Source of the DNA: Arenicellales bacterium | GTDB lineage: Bacteria > Pseudomonadota > Gammaproteobacteria > Arenicellales > JAANXG01 | Direction: 5' to 3' | Assembly (NCBI GenBank): GCA_030066885.1 | Contig: JASJAT010000026.1 | Location: 1 to 32,299 of the forward strand | Length of the DNA: 32,299 nucleotides | Shown: positions 7,836 to 16,222 of the stretch, one piece after another | How positions within the stretch are numbered: the first letter of the stretch is position 1 | Layout of the letters: each line of letters begins with the position of its first letter | The notes under the pieces: model-generated | Told to the model about the DNA's origin: nothing | Databases searched by the model: none | Seen by the model: the letters and a program-made list of their open reading frames with translations, nothing else | Made by a program: the position numbers and the translations under genes

Positions 7836-7868
7836 TCACAGGTCTATCACAGATCAATCACGATTGGT
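7836..7868. repeat. Three phased 11-bp repeats upstream of the DASS transporter
   Basis: TCACAGGTCTA, TCACAGATCAA and TCACGATTGGT follow each other without gaps, 16-48 bp upstream of the transporter's start codon. The first two match at 8 of 11 positions; the third keeps TCAC. One-helical-turn spacing suggests half-sites for a regulator bound on one DNA face. The protein is unknown. The rest of the 7821-8081 gap is AT-rich with nothing else I can support. Confidence 0.4.
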
Positions 7869-8081
7869 TACACTCGATGAAAGCACAAAGCGGTTGAAGC
7901 CTATCGTAAGCCGCTGTCATTGAACCGAGGATCCTGGACTCGATTCGGGGAAGGCGACAATCTATTAAGTTAAGAGAATCAAGCTTGGAGTTTATAGAAT
8001 ATATCTTTTCAAACGGTTGCTTTAGGTTTTGATCTATTACGTTTTATTTTCGATTTTGTACTTTTACTATCCGCATCAGCG

Positions 8082-8342
8082 CTAAGGCATGGTGCCAGGG
8101 ACGTGGGCAACCGGGTCAAAGGTCTTCGATTCGATTTGATAGTATCCAAAGTTCGCAATTGCATCCTTGGCGATTGACTCGTTGAATGCTACACGTGATT
8201 CACCTATCTCAGGGTATTCTCCTATAAGTTCCAGGTCACCTTCTTCCGGGCACAACTCCCCTGATATCTCGGCTTTGTGTTCCTCATCCGTAATCAAGAA
8301 ATAGTCTGGACTCTTAGTGCATCGATATACTATAAATTTCAT
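8082..8342 (-). CDS. Small acidic protein of unknown function (86 aa)
   Basis: The start is ATG 8342, preceded by a strong GGAGG; a longer frame to 8396 has no such support. There is no signal peptide or membrane segment. The sequence begins MKFIVYRCTKSPDYFLITDE, probably a beta-hairpin, continues with acidic turns (CPEEGDLE, YPEIGESR) and ends in a Pro-rich tail. There are two cysteines (8 and 35) but no CxxC. I do not recognise the family. It is divergent from the Ca-type ATPase gene with a perfect FNR-type box between them. A -10-like TATGCT at 8414-8409 is suitably placed on its side. It is probably a low-oxygen-induced small protein. Confidence 0.8.
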   Translation of the reverse strand: MKFIVYRCTKSPDYFLITDEEHKAEISGELCPEEGDLELIGEYPEIGESRVAFNESIAKDAIANFGYYQIESKTFDPVAHVPGTMP

Positions 8343-8651
8343 CGTTACATCCTCCATAGCTCGGCTAAGACAAAGCACATTCCGTTGGGCGCTCATTAAT
8401 TTGGTTCAAGCATACGCACTGTTTTATATATGGTGCATTGATCCAAATCAAAACACATTCTTGTATCACAAGAGTTGATAGACGCAATGAAAGACAGAGC
8501 ACAATATCAATACAATACTGCATACTTGGGGACAATGCAGAACACAGGACTCAGAACATCTTCTTATTCCAACCTTATGATTTAGTGAGTGGGGAAACAC
8601 AGGTGCAACATCCGGCAATCGGATGGCAAATAGTTTGAGCACGGACAAGTT
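8343..8651. other. Divergent intergenic region (309 bp) with an FNR-type box
   Basis: It separates the 86-aa gene (minus) from the P-type ATPase gene (plus). The only element I can support is the FNR-type box at 8438-8451. Small frames here lack ribosome-binding sites and look non-coding. Confidence 0.6.
8438..8451. promoter_or_regulatory. Perfect FNR/ANR-type box between the 86-aa gene and the Ca-ATPase gene
   Basis: TTGATccaaATCAA is identical in all 14 bases to the box at 31653-31666 before the usp gene. On the minus side TATGCT (8414-8409) begins 30.5 bp from the centre, fitting class II activation of the 86-aa gene. On the plus side no convincing -10 sits at that distance. Confidence 0.7.
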
Positions 8652-11297
8652 ATGGAAATCGAATACACAGAGCAGCGGGACTGGCCTTGGCTGAGTACTG
8701 AAGAAACTCTGACCAGGCTGGAGGTCAATGCGGAACAAGGACTGAGCGGCGATGCCGTCAGCCAGCGTCTCGATCGCTATGGTCTCAACGAAATAGAGGA
8801 AAGTGCGAAACGCGGCGCGGTGCAAATGTTCCTCGGGCAGTTTGCCGACTTCATGATCTTTGTCCTGATCGTTGCTGCAGTTGTTTCCGGTGTGGTAGGC
8901 GAACCCCAGGACACAATTGCAATCATGGTGATTGTTTTACTCAACGCGAGCATCGGGGCCGTCCAGGAATACCGAGCTGAAAAGGCCGTGGCAGCGCTGC
9001 GTGAAATGACAGCGCCAGAAGCACGGGTACGACGCGATGGTACTAGTGGTGAGGTTGTGGCAACAAACCTGGTTCCCGGGGATATCGTGCAGATTGAGTC
9101 GGGCGGTATCGTGCCTGCTGATTTACGGTTGCTGGAAATCAGCGAACTTAAATTGGATGAATCAGCACTCACCGGTGAATCACATGCCGTGGACAAGCAC
9201 ATCGAAGTTCTGAGCGAGAAAGACCTCCCCTTGGGCGATCAGCGGAACATGGCTTTCAAGGGGACCATGGTCACCAGCGGGCGGGGTTTGGGAGTCGTCG
9301 TGGCTACCGGAATGTCCACCGAATTGGGCAGGGTCGCCGCACTGTTACAGAAAGACGAAGGACAAAAAACTCCTTTGCAGCTGCGACTCACCCATTTCGG
9401 GCAACGTCTCGCTATTGCAGTGCTAGTGATCTGCGCTCTGATCTTTGTCTTCGGTCTGCTGCGGGGTGAGCCAGTGACACTCATGTTTCTTACCGCAGTC
9501 ACGTTGGCCGTTGCCGCGATCCCGGAAGCCCTACCCGCGGTGGTGACTGTGTCTTTGGCCGTCGGAGCTCACAAGATGGCGGCACGCAATGCCCTCATTC
9601 GCCGGCTACCAGCGGTCGAGACATTGGGTTCTGTAACTTACATCTGTGCGGATAAAACCGGTACCCTGACCCAAAATAAAATGACCGTGGGTGTCCTGGC
9701 AATGGATGACGCGCAGGAATCAGTCCTCCCTTCCGAAGACACGGCTGAAATACACTGGCGCCTGCTGGGTCAGGCCCTGGCCCTTAATAATGATGCTAAA
9801 CGCCAGCAGAACGATAACGTTAGCGGTGATCCTACTGAAGTCGCGTTGTACACAGCAGCCCATTCCGCAGGTTATGACAAAAAGACACTCGAAAAAGCGA
9901 TGCCGCGCGTGGCTGAACTGCCCTTCGACGCTGAGCGCAGATGCATGACGACTGTCCATCAGCATGGCAATGAAGTGATCACTTTTTCAAAGGGCGCACC
10001 AGAGCGGATCCTTTCGATGTGTGTCGATCGAATTAGCAACACAGGACCCGCCGCGTTAAACATCGATGTGCTGCGTCACGAAGCAGACTCACTCGCAGAG
10101 GAAGGATACAGGGTGCTGGCATTTGCAACCCGCAGTCTGGAAAACGTTCCCACGGACATAGTGCCTCAAATTCTAGAGGACGGGCTTACGTTCTTGGGAT
10201 TTGTCGGATTGATCGACCCACCTCGCTCCGAAGCGGCTGAGTCGGTGCGCCTATGTAGTTTCGCTGGGATTACACCGGTGATGATTACAGGAGATCACGC
10301 TGGTACCGCTCGGGCGATTGCGATTCGTATAGGCATTATCAAGGACGGCGCATCCGTATTGACGGGGTCCGAGCTCGTACAGCGTTCACCGGAGCAACTC
10401 GCTGATGATGTTGGCAAAACCCAGGTTTACGCCCGTGTTGACCCGGAACAGAAAATCAAGATCGTCGAAGGGTTACAGGGGCAGGGTGAATTTGTCGCCA
10501 TGACCGGCGATGGTGTGAATGATGCTCCGGCCCTGAAACGGGCTGAGATCGGTGTCGCCATGGGACAAAAAGGAACCGACGTCGCTCGGGAAGCCGCGGA
10601 TATGGTACTGCTCGACGATAACTTCGCCACCATAGTATCTGCAGTGGCGGAAGGCCGCCGCATTTTCGATAACATCCGAAAATTTATTAAATACACCATG
10701 ACCAGCAATGCTGGAGAGATCTGGACCATATCTCTCGCCCCGTTCTTCGGCTTGCCATTGCCTCTACTACCGATTCACATTCTGTGGATCAACCTGGTAA
10801 CCGACGGTCTGCCAGGATTAGCACTAACCGCGGAACCCGCGGAGCGTGGTGTTATGGCGCGACCGCCACGTCCACCGGAAGAGAGTATTTTCGCTAACGG
10901 TATGTGGCAGCATATGATCTGGGTTGGGTTGTTGATCGGTGGACTGTCCATTCTGTCCCAAGCATGGGCCTACCACTCAGGAACCGCACACTGGCAGACC
11001 ATGGTTTTCACCGTATTGACGCTGGCCCAGCTTGCCCATGTGTTGGCGATCCGCTCCGAACGGGAATCGTTGATAACCCTGGGTTTTACCACGAACTGGC
11101 CATTACTCGGTGCTGTCGTTTTAACGGTCGGCCTTCAAATGGCAGTGATCTACGTTCCATTTCTCCAAGGGATTTTTAAGACCGCGCCACTCAGCGGGCT
11201 GGAATTGTTGATCTGTTTTGCCTTAGCTGCTGTCGTGTTTGTTGCTGTCGAGATAGAGAAATGGCTGATCCGGCGTGGCCATATCTATAGGACTTGA
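8652..11297 (+). CDS. P-type cation-transporting ATPase, calcium type (PMR1/PacL-like)
   Basis: This is an 881-aa inner-membrane pump, the usual length for bacterial P2-type ATPases. It has an N-terminal cation-ATPase domain (about 1-75) and the actuator-domain TGES at 174-177. Membrane helix 4 carries PEALP, which lines the ion site. The phosphorylation motif DKTGTLT starts at Asp334, with a nucleotide-binding domain after it. The hinge motif is TGDGVNDAP (618-626), and the C-terminal membrane bundle carries NLVTDGLPGLAL in helix 6. PEALP plus N..TDG in helix 6 favours Ca2+ (or Mn2+) over heavy metals, and there is no N-terminal CxxC domain. It would export Ca2+ at the cost of ATP. ATG 8652 was chosen from the typical N-terminus (WPWLSTEETL). 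Confidence 0.93.
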   Translation: MEIEYTEQRDWPWLSTEETLTRLEVNAEQGLSGDAVSQRLDRYGLNEIEESAKRGAVQMFLGQFADFMIFVLIVAAVVSGVVGEPQDTIAIMVIVLLNASIGAVQEYRAEKAVAALREMTAPEARVRRDGTSGEVVATNLVPGDIVQIESGGIVPADLRLLEISELKLDESALTGESHAVDKHIEVLSEKDLPLGDQRNMAFKGTMVTSGRGLGVVVATGMSTELGRVAALLQKDEGQKTPLQLRLTHFGQRLAIAVLVICALIFVFGLLRGEPVTLMFLTAVTLAVAAIPEALPAVVTVSLAVGAHKMAARNALIRRLPAVETLGSVTYICADKTGTLTQNKMTVGVLAMDDAQESVLPSEDTAEIHWRLLGQALALNNDAKRQQNDNVSGDPTEVALYTAAHSAGYDKKTLEKAMPRVAELPFDAERRCMTTVHQHGNEVITFSKGAPERILSMCVDRISNTGPAALNIDVLRHEADSLAEEGYRVLAFATRSLENVPTDIVPQILEDGLTFLGFVGLIDPPRSEAAESVRLCSFAGITPVMITGDHAGTARAIAIRIGIIKDGASVLTGSELVQRSPEQLADDVGKTQVYARVDPEQKIKIVEGLQGQGEFVAMTGDGVNDAPALKRAEIGVAMGQKGTDVAREAADMVLLDDNFATIVSAVAEGRRIFDNIRKFIKYTMTSNAGEIWTISLAPFFGLPLPLLPIHILWINLVTDGLPGLALTAEPAERGVMARPPRPPEESIFANGMWQHMIWVGLLIGGLSILSQAWAYHSGTAHWQTMVFTVLTLAQLAHVLAIRSERESLITLGFTTNWPLLGAVVLTVGLQMAVIYVPFLQGIFKTAPLSGLELLICFALAAVVFVAVEIEKWLIRRGHIYRT

Positions 11298-11346
11298 AAC
11301 CCCAGGAACTCTAATTGCAGCGCTATTTCAACACGAAGTTTCTCAA

Positions 11347-12378
11347 TCAAGTGTGCAGCCGAATAGAAGCGGGTTCCCCTAACGTCCCATCCACAACTAT
11401 CTCGACTGATAAAAAATGACGAATCACCTCGAGATTGGTCAACAAGTGTTGGGTCACTTCACTGGTCCGTAACACAGAGGATTGTTTAGCTAGCGCCAGC
11501 GGCAAAAGCAATTGATCAGCAAGCCAGGGGTCAATTGCTCCATTGGTTTCTAAGAATTTCGCAAGACTTTGCACCGCTTCGTCTGCTACCCGCTCCGCCG
11601 GTTTGCCTCGGGCTCCCAAGGCAAAGAAACAAGCCTGACTGTGTTCGAATTCTGCCAACAGTAACAGCATGGTTCCCCTAGATTGGGCCGGTAAGGATTC
11701 TATTGTTACGTCTGTCTCAACCGACGTAATCAGATTACTCAGTCGCTTGAGCGACTGTGTTCGTTGTCGCTCAGCAATGTCTAGCGGTAGATTGGCCACC
11801 ACCGATAACCCGCGTACACGTTGTAGGTACCCACGATTGCTCAAATCAAGGCCCGTTGGAGTCGTACCACCGGGGATTGTTGCATGTACTTCACCCCCTC
11901 CCCTGGGGAAAAAGCCTGCTCTGGCGAGGGATAGGTCAAAATTAATCCCCATACGAGACAGAATGCGGCCCCAGTGCCAATCCAGGTAGTGAAAACAGGG
12001 GCTCCAGGGTACATGGGTTCCGCCAGCAATCGTCAGGTGGGAAGTGCCATGTACCACTGCCAACGGCAACAATAACGTTTGCAGCACCAGCGACGTTGCA
12101 CCGGCAGTTCCGATATCGAAATGATAGACGCCCGGCCGAACCGGCCCAGGCGTAAAGGTAATCCGAGTGGACCCCTTCCGGTCGCCATCGACCGATGCAC
12201 GACTGATCTGTGCAGCGGCCTGCACCGCCGACAAGTGCTGTGGCCGCAAGCCGGGATTGGGTCTTCTCGCGCGCACATTACTAATGTCAAACGCTTGACC
12301 AGTCAGCAACGAAAGGCTTAAGGCACTGCGTAAGATCTGACCACCACCTTCTCCAATGGCTCCATCAATGACAATCAT
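11347..12378 (-). CDS. rtcA: RNA 3'-terminal phosphate cyclase
   Basis: This is a 343-aa, full-length RtcA. It converts RNA 3'-phosphate to 2',3'-cyclic phosphate with ATP through a covalent histidine-AMP intermediate. The N-terminus IDGAIGEGGGQILRSALSLS is the family signature, and RRPNPGLRPQHL and GTHVPWSPC follow. His311 in VTQHLLTNLEVI sits where the nucleotidylated histidine of E. coli RtcA lies. It is not next to rtcB in this window: RtcB and archease lie 8.7 kb away on the other strand. It is convergent with the Ca-ATPase gene and divergent from the hemG-like gene. A mobile-looking inverted repeat fills the shared upstream region. Confidence 0.95.
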   Translation of the reverse strand: MIVIDGAIGEGGGQILRSALSLSLLTGQAFDISNVRARRPNPGLRPQHLSAVQAAAQISRASVDGDRKGSTRITFTPGPVRPGVYHFDIGTAGATSLVLQTLLLPLAVVHGTSHLTIAGGTHVPWSPCFHYLDWHWGRILSRMGINFDLSLARAGFFPRGGGEVHATIPGGTTPTGLDLSNRGYLQRVRGLSVVANLPLDIAERQRTQSLKRLSNLITSVETDVTIESLPAQSRGTMLLLLAEFEHSQACFFALGARGKPAERVADEAVQSLAKFLETNGAIDPWLADQLLLPLALAKQSSVLRTSEVTQHLLTNLEVIRHFLSVEIVVDGTLGEPASIRLHT

Positions 12379-12426
12379 ATTTCTATCGATTCTGCCGAAA
12401 GCCGTAACTTACCGTGCTGACAAACC

Positions 12427-12502
12427 GGGGACAGTATACTTTTAATAATTTTGGAGCCTCCTCATTCGCTATTACTAATAAACTAGAAAGTATACTGTCC
12501 CC
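12427..12502. repeat. Mobile-looking inverted-repeat element, copy A
   Basis: GGGGACAGTATACTTT (12427-12442) and its exact reverse complement (12487-12502) bracket 44 bp of AT-rich DNA. The element lies between the divergent rtcA and hemG-like genes. A second copy with the same arms but a different interior is at 24818-24918. Such elements resemble REP/RAYT-type or MITE-like palindromes; no transposase is present in the window. Confidence 0.75.
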
Positions 12503-12531
12503 AATGATGTTAAGTTCTAGTGGGGAATTAA

Positions 12532-13071
12532 ATGAAACTGCTGATTGTTTATGGCACAACAGAAGGGCACACGGGGAAAGTATCAAACTTTCTGAAAGAG
12601 GAGGCGGGCAAACTCGGACACCAAGTCGAATTATGCAATGCCAGCGACGATCCACCGTCGCCGCAAGGATACGACTTAGTTTTAATCGGTGGTTCCGTCC
12701 ACCAGGGCAAGTATCAAAGTGCCATCAAGCACTACGTCAAAGAACACTACCGGTCTTTAAACAATGTGACATCCGGCTTTTTCTCGGTAAGCCTCGCTGC
12801 GGCAAGTACCGATGATGAGTCGTGGGAGGAGCTGGAGGAAATCAGCGCCGAGTTCATGGAGGACACGGAATGGAAGCCCGACAAGGTAGAACAGGTTGCC
12901 GGTGCTTTGCTCTATTCAAAGTATGATTTTTTCAAACGGTTTATCATGCGACTGATCGCCAAGCACGAAGGGGGCGACACAGATACTTCGGGTGACTACG
13001 AGTATACCGACTGGAGTAAACTCAAAACGTTCTTGGATAAGATGCTGGAAATAAGCCAGAAGAAAAAGTAA
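12532..13071 (+). CDS. hemG: Flavodoxin-like menaquinone-dependent protoporphyrinogen IX dehydrogenase
   Basis: This is a 179-aa FMN protein of flavodoxin fold. The phosphate loop YGTTEGHTGKV lies at residues 7-17. GGSVHQGKYQSAIKHYVKEH and the AGALLYSKYDFFKRFIMRLI block, with a membrane-associating amphipathic helix, are typical of HemG rather than electron-carrier flavodoxins. HemG oxidises protoporphyrinogen IX to protoporphyrin IX in haem synthesis and passes electrons to quinones, so it works without oxygen, unlike HemY. The C-terminal tail is acidic and then Lys-rich. It is transcribed alone, convergent with the large regulator gene. The HemG assignment rests on family resemblance. Confidence 0.85.
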   Translation: MKLLIVYGTTEGHTGKVSNFLKEEAGKLGHQVELCNASDDPPSPQGYDLVLIGGSVHQGKYQSAIKHYVKEHYRSLNNVTSGFFSVSLAAASTDDESWEELEEISAEFMEDTEWKPDKVEQVAGALLYSKYDFFKRFIMRLIAKHEGGDTDTSGDYEYTDWSKLKTFLDKMLEISQKKK

Positions 13072-13118
13072 AGATTAATCCCGTATAGGATAGAGGAAGT
13101 ATCGATCTACTGAATCGA

Positions 13119-16052
13119 CTACAACGATCCTATTAACTCACGAGCTTCGCGGAGATCGGGGTTGTCATCAGCGTCAACGAATCCCGTCATCACACTTTGC
13201 ACAAGTGCTGACGCTTCATTATTGTCTCCCCGATCGCGGAGAAAACTTGCCAGACTCGTCGTCGCGCGAAGCTCCAACAACTTTGCGCCTTGCTTATGGG
13301 CCACAGCCAACGCCTGTCTAAAGCAAGGCTCCACTTGATTCAGCGTTTTTTTATCTTTGGTCCCTAATAGCAACTTTCCACGAAGCCGGTGCAACTCAGA
13401 AGCAAAGAAAAAAAGGGCTCTGTCTTCAGTGTCAGCCAACGCCTCGTCCACCACACGCAATCCTTCATCATACTGGGACGCAGCAACGCAGGCTTCAGCC
13501 AGTAAGCCAAGAAAATAAGCCCGATCCATGCAAGCGCCAGTGATCTGCGCAGCTTCGATACCTTTTCGCAGGTTAGCAATGCCCGGGTTAATATCACCCG
13601 CCATCACCTGCGCCCACCCCATAAGCACGAAGCCCATTGCCACACGCAGCTGGTAGCCCTGCTGGGTTCCGTTTTCCCTAGCCAGTTCAGCCCACTTCAA
13701 CGTCCCTTCCACGTCCCGCATGATTTGGTGGAACGTAGCTGCCTGACTGTATGCCGTAGCAAGGGTGTACTGTTGATCCGAGTGCTGGGACAGCTTGATA
13801 CCCTGCTGCAATAACTCGGACGCCTCAGTAACGCTGCCCTTGAGCAAGAGGTCCAAGGCAGCCCAAAAGGAGCAAGAGATTCCGGGATTTTCGCCGTAGG
13901 CCGGCGCGATGACGCTATGCCGATTTGTATTGAAACGCGACATCCCCTCTTTGGCGTGTTCTAAAGACAAGTCAAATTGACCTTGGTGAAACAGCGAACA
14001 AGCTAGCAATTCATGGGTCTCCACCTGCAACAAGTTGTCTTCTTCGAGGGATGGGAGCTTCAGTCGCTCTTTCATTAGAGATTGTGAACGGTTGAAGTCG
14101 CCACGCACTTCGTACATTGCGCCCATGCCGTAGAGCACCGCTTGTGTTTTGCTCTCCTCCCCTAACAGGTCGCTCAATGTCCAAGCACGCTCATAAGATT
14201 GCTCAGCACTTTTCGACCCTACACCTTCCAGAGCGATCAATGATGTCGCCAGCATCAATTGAAGATCTAGTTCCTCGTGAGCTCGGACGGTTTCATCTTT
14301 TAGTCCCGGTACTAGGTCCAGTGCCTTTTGTAATGCGGTTATGGCTTCCCGCGGTGCATTCCGGTCAAGAGAAGTGTTTGCCGACTTACGGAGATACTCT
14401 ACCGCTTTTTCGGGTACCCGGCCCTGTACGAAATGATTAGCTAGTTCGGCCACATTGTCTATAGCCTTGGTGCCATAGACCGATTCGAGTTGGCTGCCTA
14501 TCGTACGGTGGATACGAATACGCTGACCAGGCGGAACAAGCTCATATAAAACTTCTTGATAAAGATCATGGGCAAATGCGAAACGAGATGAAATTTGGCC
14601 ATTCGACCATTCTTCTACCCCAAGAGAGTGTATCCAGCGACCTTGGTCAGCCAATGTGGAGCAAAGGAGCTCGATATCCTCCTCAGATTGGCCCAGTACA
14701 GCGGCGACTTCCGCGGTGGTAAATTCACCGCCCCGAACTGCAGCCGCTTCCAGAATTAGTCTGTCCTCCGCTTCGAGTTCCTCTATGAACTGTCGGATGA
14801 ATAACTTAAGGCTGTCGGGTACCCCTTGGGCTAGTTCCTCAAGGTTTGCAGAAAGCTGCCATGTGCCATCCTGGTTGACCAAAGCGCCATCCGCCACCCA
14901 CTGTTCTACAACATTGCGCGTGAACAGAGGATGGCCACCTGTCCGTTGATACAAAGCGTTCCTAACCTCCGGGGGTAGTTTGGCGTGATTGAAACGATCA
15001 TTGAGAAACTGGCCGACGGACGCTTCGTCCAGATCACTAAGCACTATTTCCCGGCTGTGCTCTCGTACTATGAGCGTCTTTACAGCGCTGTACAAGGATT
15101 GTCGCGATTTGAGGTTGGCCGGCCTGAACGTTGCAACCACCATCAATTGAGCCTCATCCGTTCGCATAGCCAACCGCACCACCAAGTCAATTGTAGAAGG
15201 GTCACTCCAATGAATATCCTCGAGCACCAATACCAGCGTGTGCTGTGATGTGAAAACCTCAAGTGCTTCGACCATTTCCCTCAGCATACGATCCTGGTTG
15301 CTACCTCGGCGCTGGGTTTGCCCGGGTACGTTGTCGTCTTGTCCAAGCCCTGGCATCTGCTGTGCCCAGGTAGGTGCGCGTTGTGACACAATTTCCGCTA
15401 TTGCCGGTGTATTCTCTTCTCTACATAGCCTGGCGAGCGCTTCGAGAATAGGCATATAAGCTTCTCCGGAGCCGTGGTGTTCCAAACATTGACCATGGGC
15501 AATGTAGACCGATTCATCCTGGGCCAAAGCAGCTGTGAATGAGCGCAGCATTGTTGTTTTCCCCAAACCAGCATCACCAGTTATGAAAACGATCTGGCGG
15601 GTGCCGGCTTTTGCCAACGCTAGTTTGGAGAGTAACTCGGATTGTTGCTCCTCACGGCCCGGTAGCGCACTTGTTGGCGGTCGGTATGGTTCGACCTGAA
15701 TCCCGGAATCAACCCGTCCCTGATCTTGAGGGCTAACTTCTCCCTGCTCGGTAACATCGCCTACAAATCTGAAACCTCGTCCGTGCACGGTTTTGATAAG
15801 CCGTTGCTCGCGTCCCCCATCGCCGAGTATTGCGCGAACTGCCTTCAATCTGCTGGTCAGTGCCGAGTCGGTGACAACCCGGTTTTTCCAGATGTGATCG
15901 AACAAATCATTTTTAGTTACGACCCGGTCGCGGTTCTCAACGATGTACAGAAGCATATCGAAAACTTGGGGCTCCATTCGGCAGGGTTGTCCATCCTGCC
16001 GCAATTCGTACAGCCTGGTATCAAGTTCGAAATTTTCGAATGCGTAGATCAC
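13119..16052 (-). CDS. Winged-helix / AAA ATPase / TPR signal-transducing transcription regulator
   Basis: This is a 977-aa cytoplasmic regulator. Residues 1-100 form an OmpR/CadC-type winged helix: FDMLLYIVENRDRVVTKNDLFDHIW, then LIKTVHGRGFRFVG. An ATPase domain of the MalT/AAA_16 type follows, with Walker A GDAGLGKT at 159-166 and Walker B LVLVLEDIHWSD at 273-284. The C-terminal half (about 560-977) is a helical array of TPR-like repeats rich in Ala/Leu, likely the ligand- or protein-sensing part. There is no membrane helix, unlike CadC. Such STAND-type regulators oligomerise on ligand binding and activate transcription. The inducer and targets are not evident. A perfect palindrome lies about 110 bp upstream. 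Confidence 0.9.
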   Translation of the reverse strand: MIYAFENFELDTRLYELRQDGQPCRMEPQVFDMLLYIVENRDRVVTKNDLFDHIWKNRVVTDSALTSRLKAVRAILGDGGREQRLIKTVHGRGFRFVGDVTEQGEVSPQDQGRVDSGIQVEPYRPPTSALPGREEQQSELLSKLALAKAGTRQIVFITGDAGLGKTTMLRSFTAALAQDESVYIAHGQCLEHHGSGEAYMPILEALARLCREENTPAIAEIVSQRAPTWAQQMPGLGQDDNVPGQTQRRGSNQDRMLREMVEALEVFTSQHTLVLVLEDIHWSDPSTIDLVVRLAMRTDEAQLMVVATFRPANLKSRQSLYSAVKTLIVREHSREIVLSDLDEASVGQFLNDRFNHAKLPPEVRNALYQRTGGHPLFTRNVVEQWVADGALVNQDGTWQLSANLEELAQGVPDSLKLFIRQFIEELEAEDRLILEAAAVRGGEFTTAEVAAVLGQSEEDIELLCSTLADQGRWIHSLGVEEWSNGQISSRFAFAHDLYQEVLYELVPPGQRIRIHRTIGSQLESVYGTKAIDNVAELANHFVQGRVPEKAVEYLRKSANTSLDRNAPREAITALQKALDLVPGLKDETVRAHEELDLQLMLATSLIALEGVGSKSAEQSYERAWTLSDLLGEESKTQAVLYGMGAMYEVRGDFNRSQSLMKERLKLPSLEEDNLLQVETHELLACSLFHQGQFDLSLEHAKEGMSRFNTNRHSVIAPAYGENPGISCSFWAALDLLLKGSVTEASELLQQGIKLSQHSDQQYTLATAYSQAATFHQIMRDVEGTLKWAELARENGTQQGYQLRVAMGFVLMGWAQVMAGDINPGIANLRKGIEAAQITGACMDRAYFLGLLAEACVAASQYDEGLRVVDEALADTEDRALFFFASELHRLRGKLLLGTKDKKTLNQVEPCFRQALAVAHKQGAKLLELRATTSLASFLRDRGDNNEASALVQSVMTGFVDADDNPDLREARELIGSL

Positions 16053-16163
16053 TACTCTTTCTAATAGTTTTCAGACTGCTGCTATCGAGACGCTCTTGGA
16101 TTAGCAGAATATTAACCGAAATATCCACACAACAGGGCGCAGGTTTGGTGTTTACATTTGAAA

Positions 16164-16183
16164 AGGGTGAATGACGTCACCCT
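16164..16183. promoter_or_regulatory. Perfect palindrome upstream of the large regulator gene, CRP-like core
   Basis: AGGGTGA-atgacg-TCACCCT has perfect 7-bp arms and a 6-bp spacer. The inner GTGA-N6-TCAC equals the CRP/Vfr core spacing. It lies 112 bp before the regulator's start codon and 40 bp after the polX stop. It could be an operator for autoregulation or a cAMP-receptor site; a weak terminator hairpin is also possible. Confidence 0.5.
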
Positions 16184-16222
16184 CGCTAGCTACTAACTAT
16201 TCGCTCACTGGGGACTCAACAA

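Noticed and set aside
12427-12502. A complete insertion sequence
   Set aside because: Only short inverted arms with 44 bp between them; no transposase frame and no clear target duplication.
13085-13133. ATAGGAT/ATCCTAT inverted repeat as terminator between hemG and the regulator
   Set aside because: Only 7 bp of A/T-rich pairing over a 35-base loop, with one arm inside the coding region.
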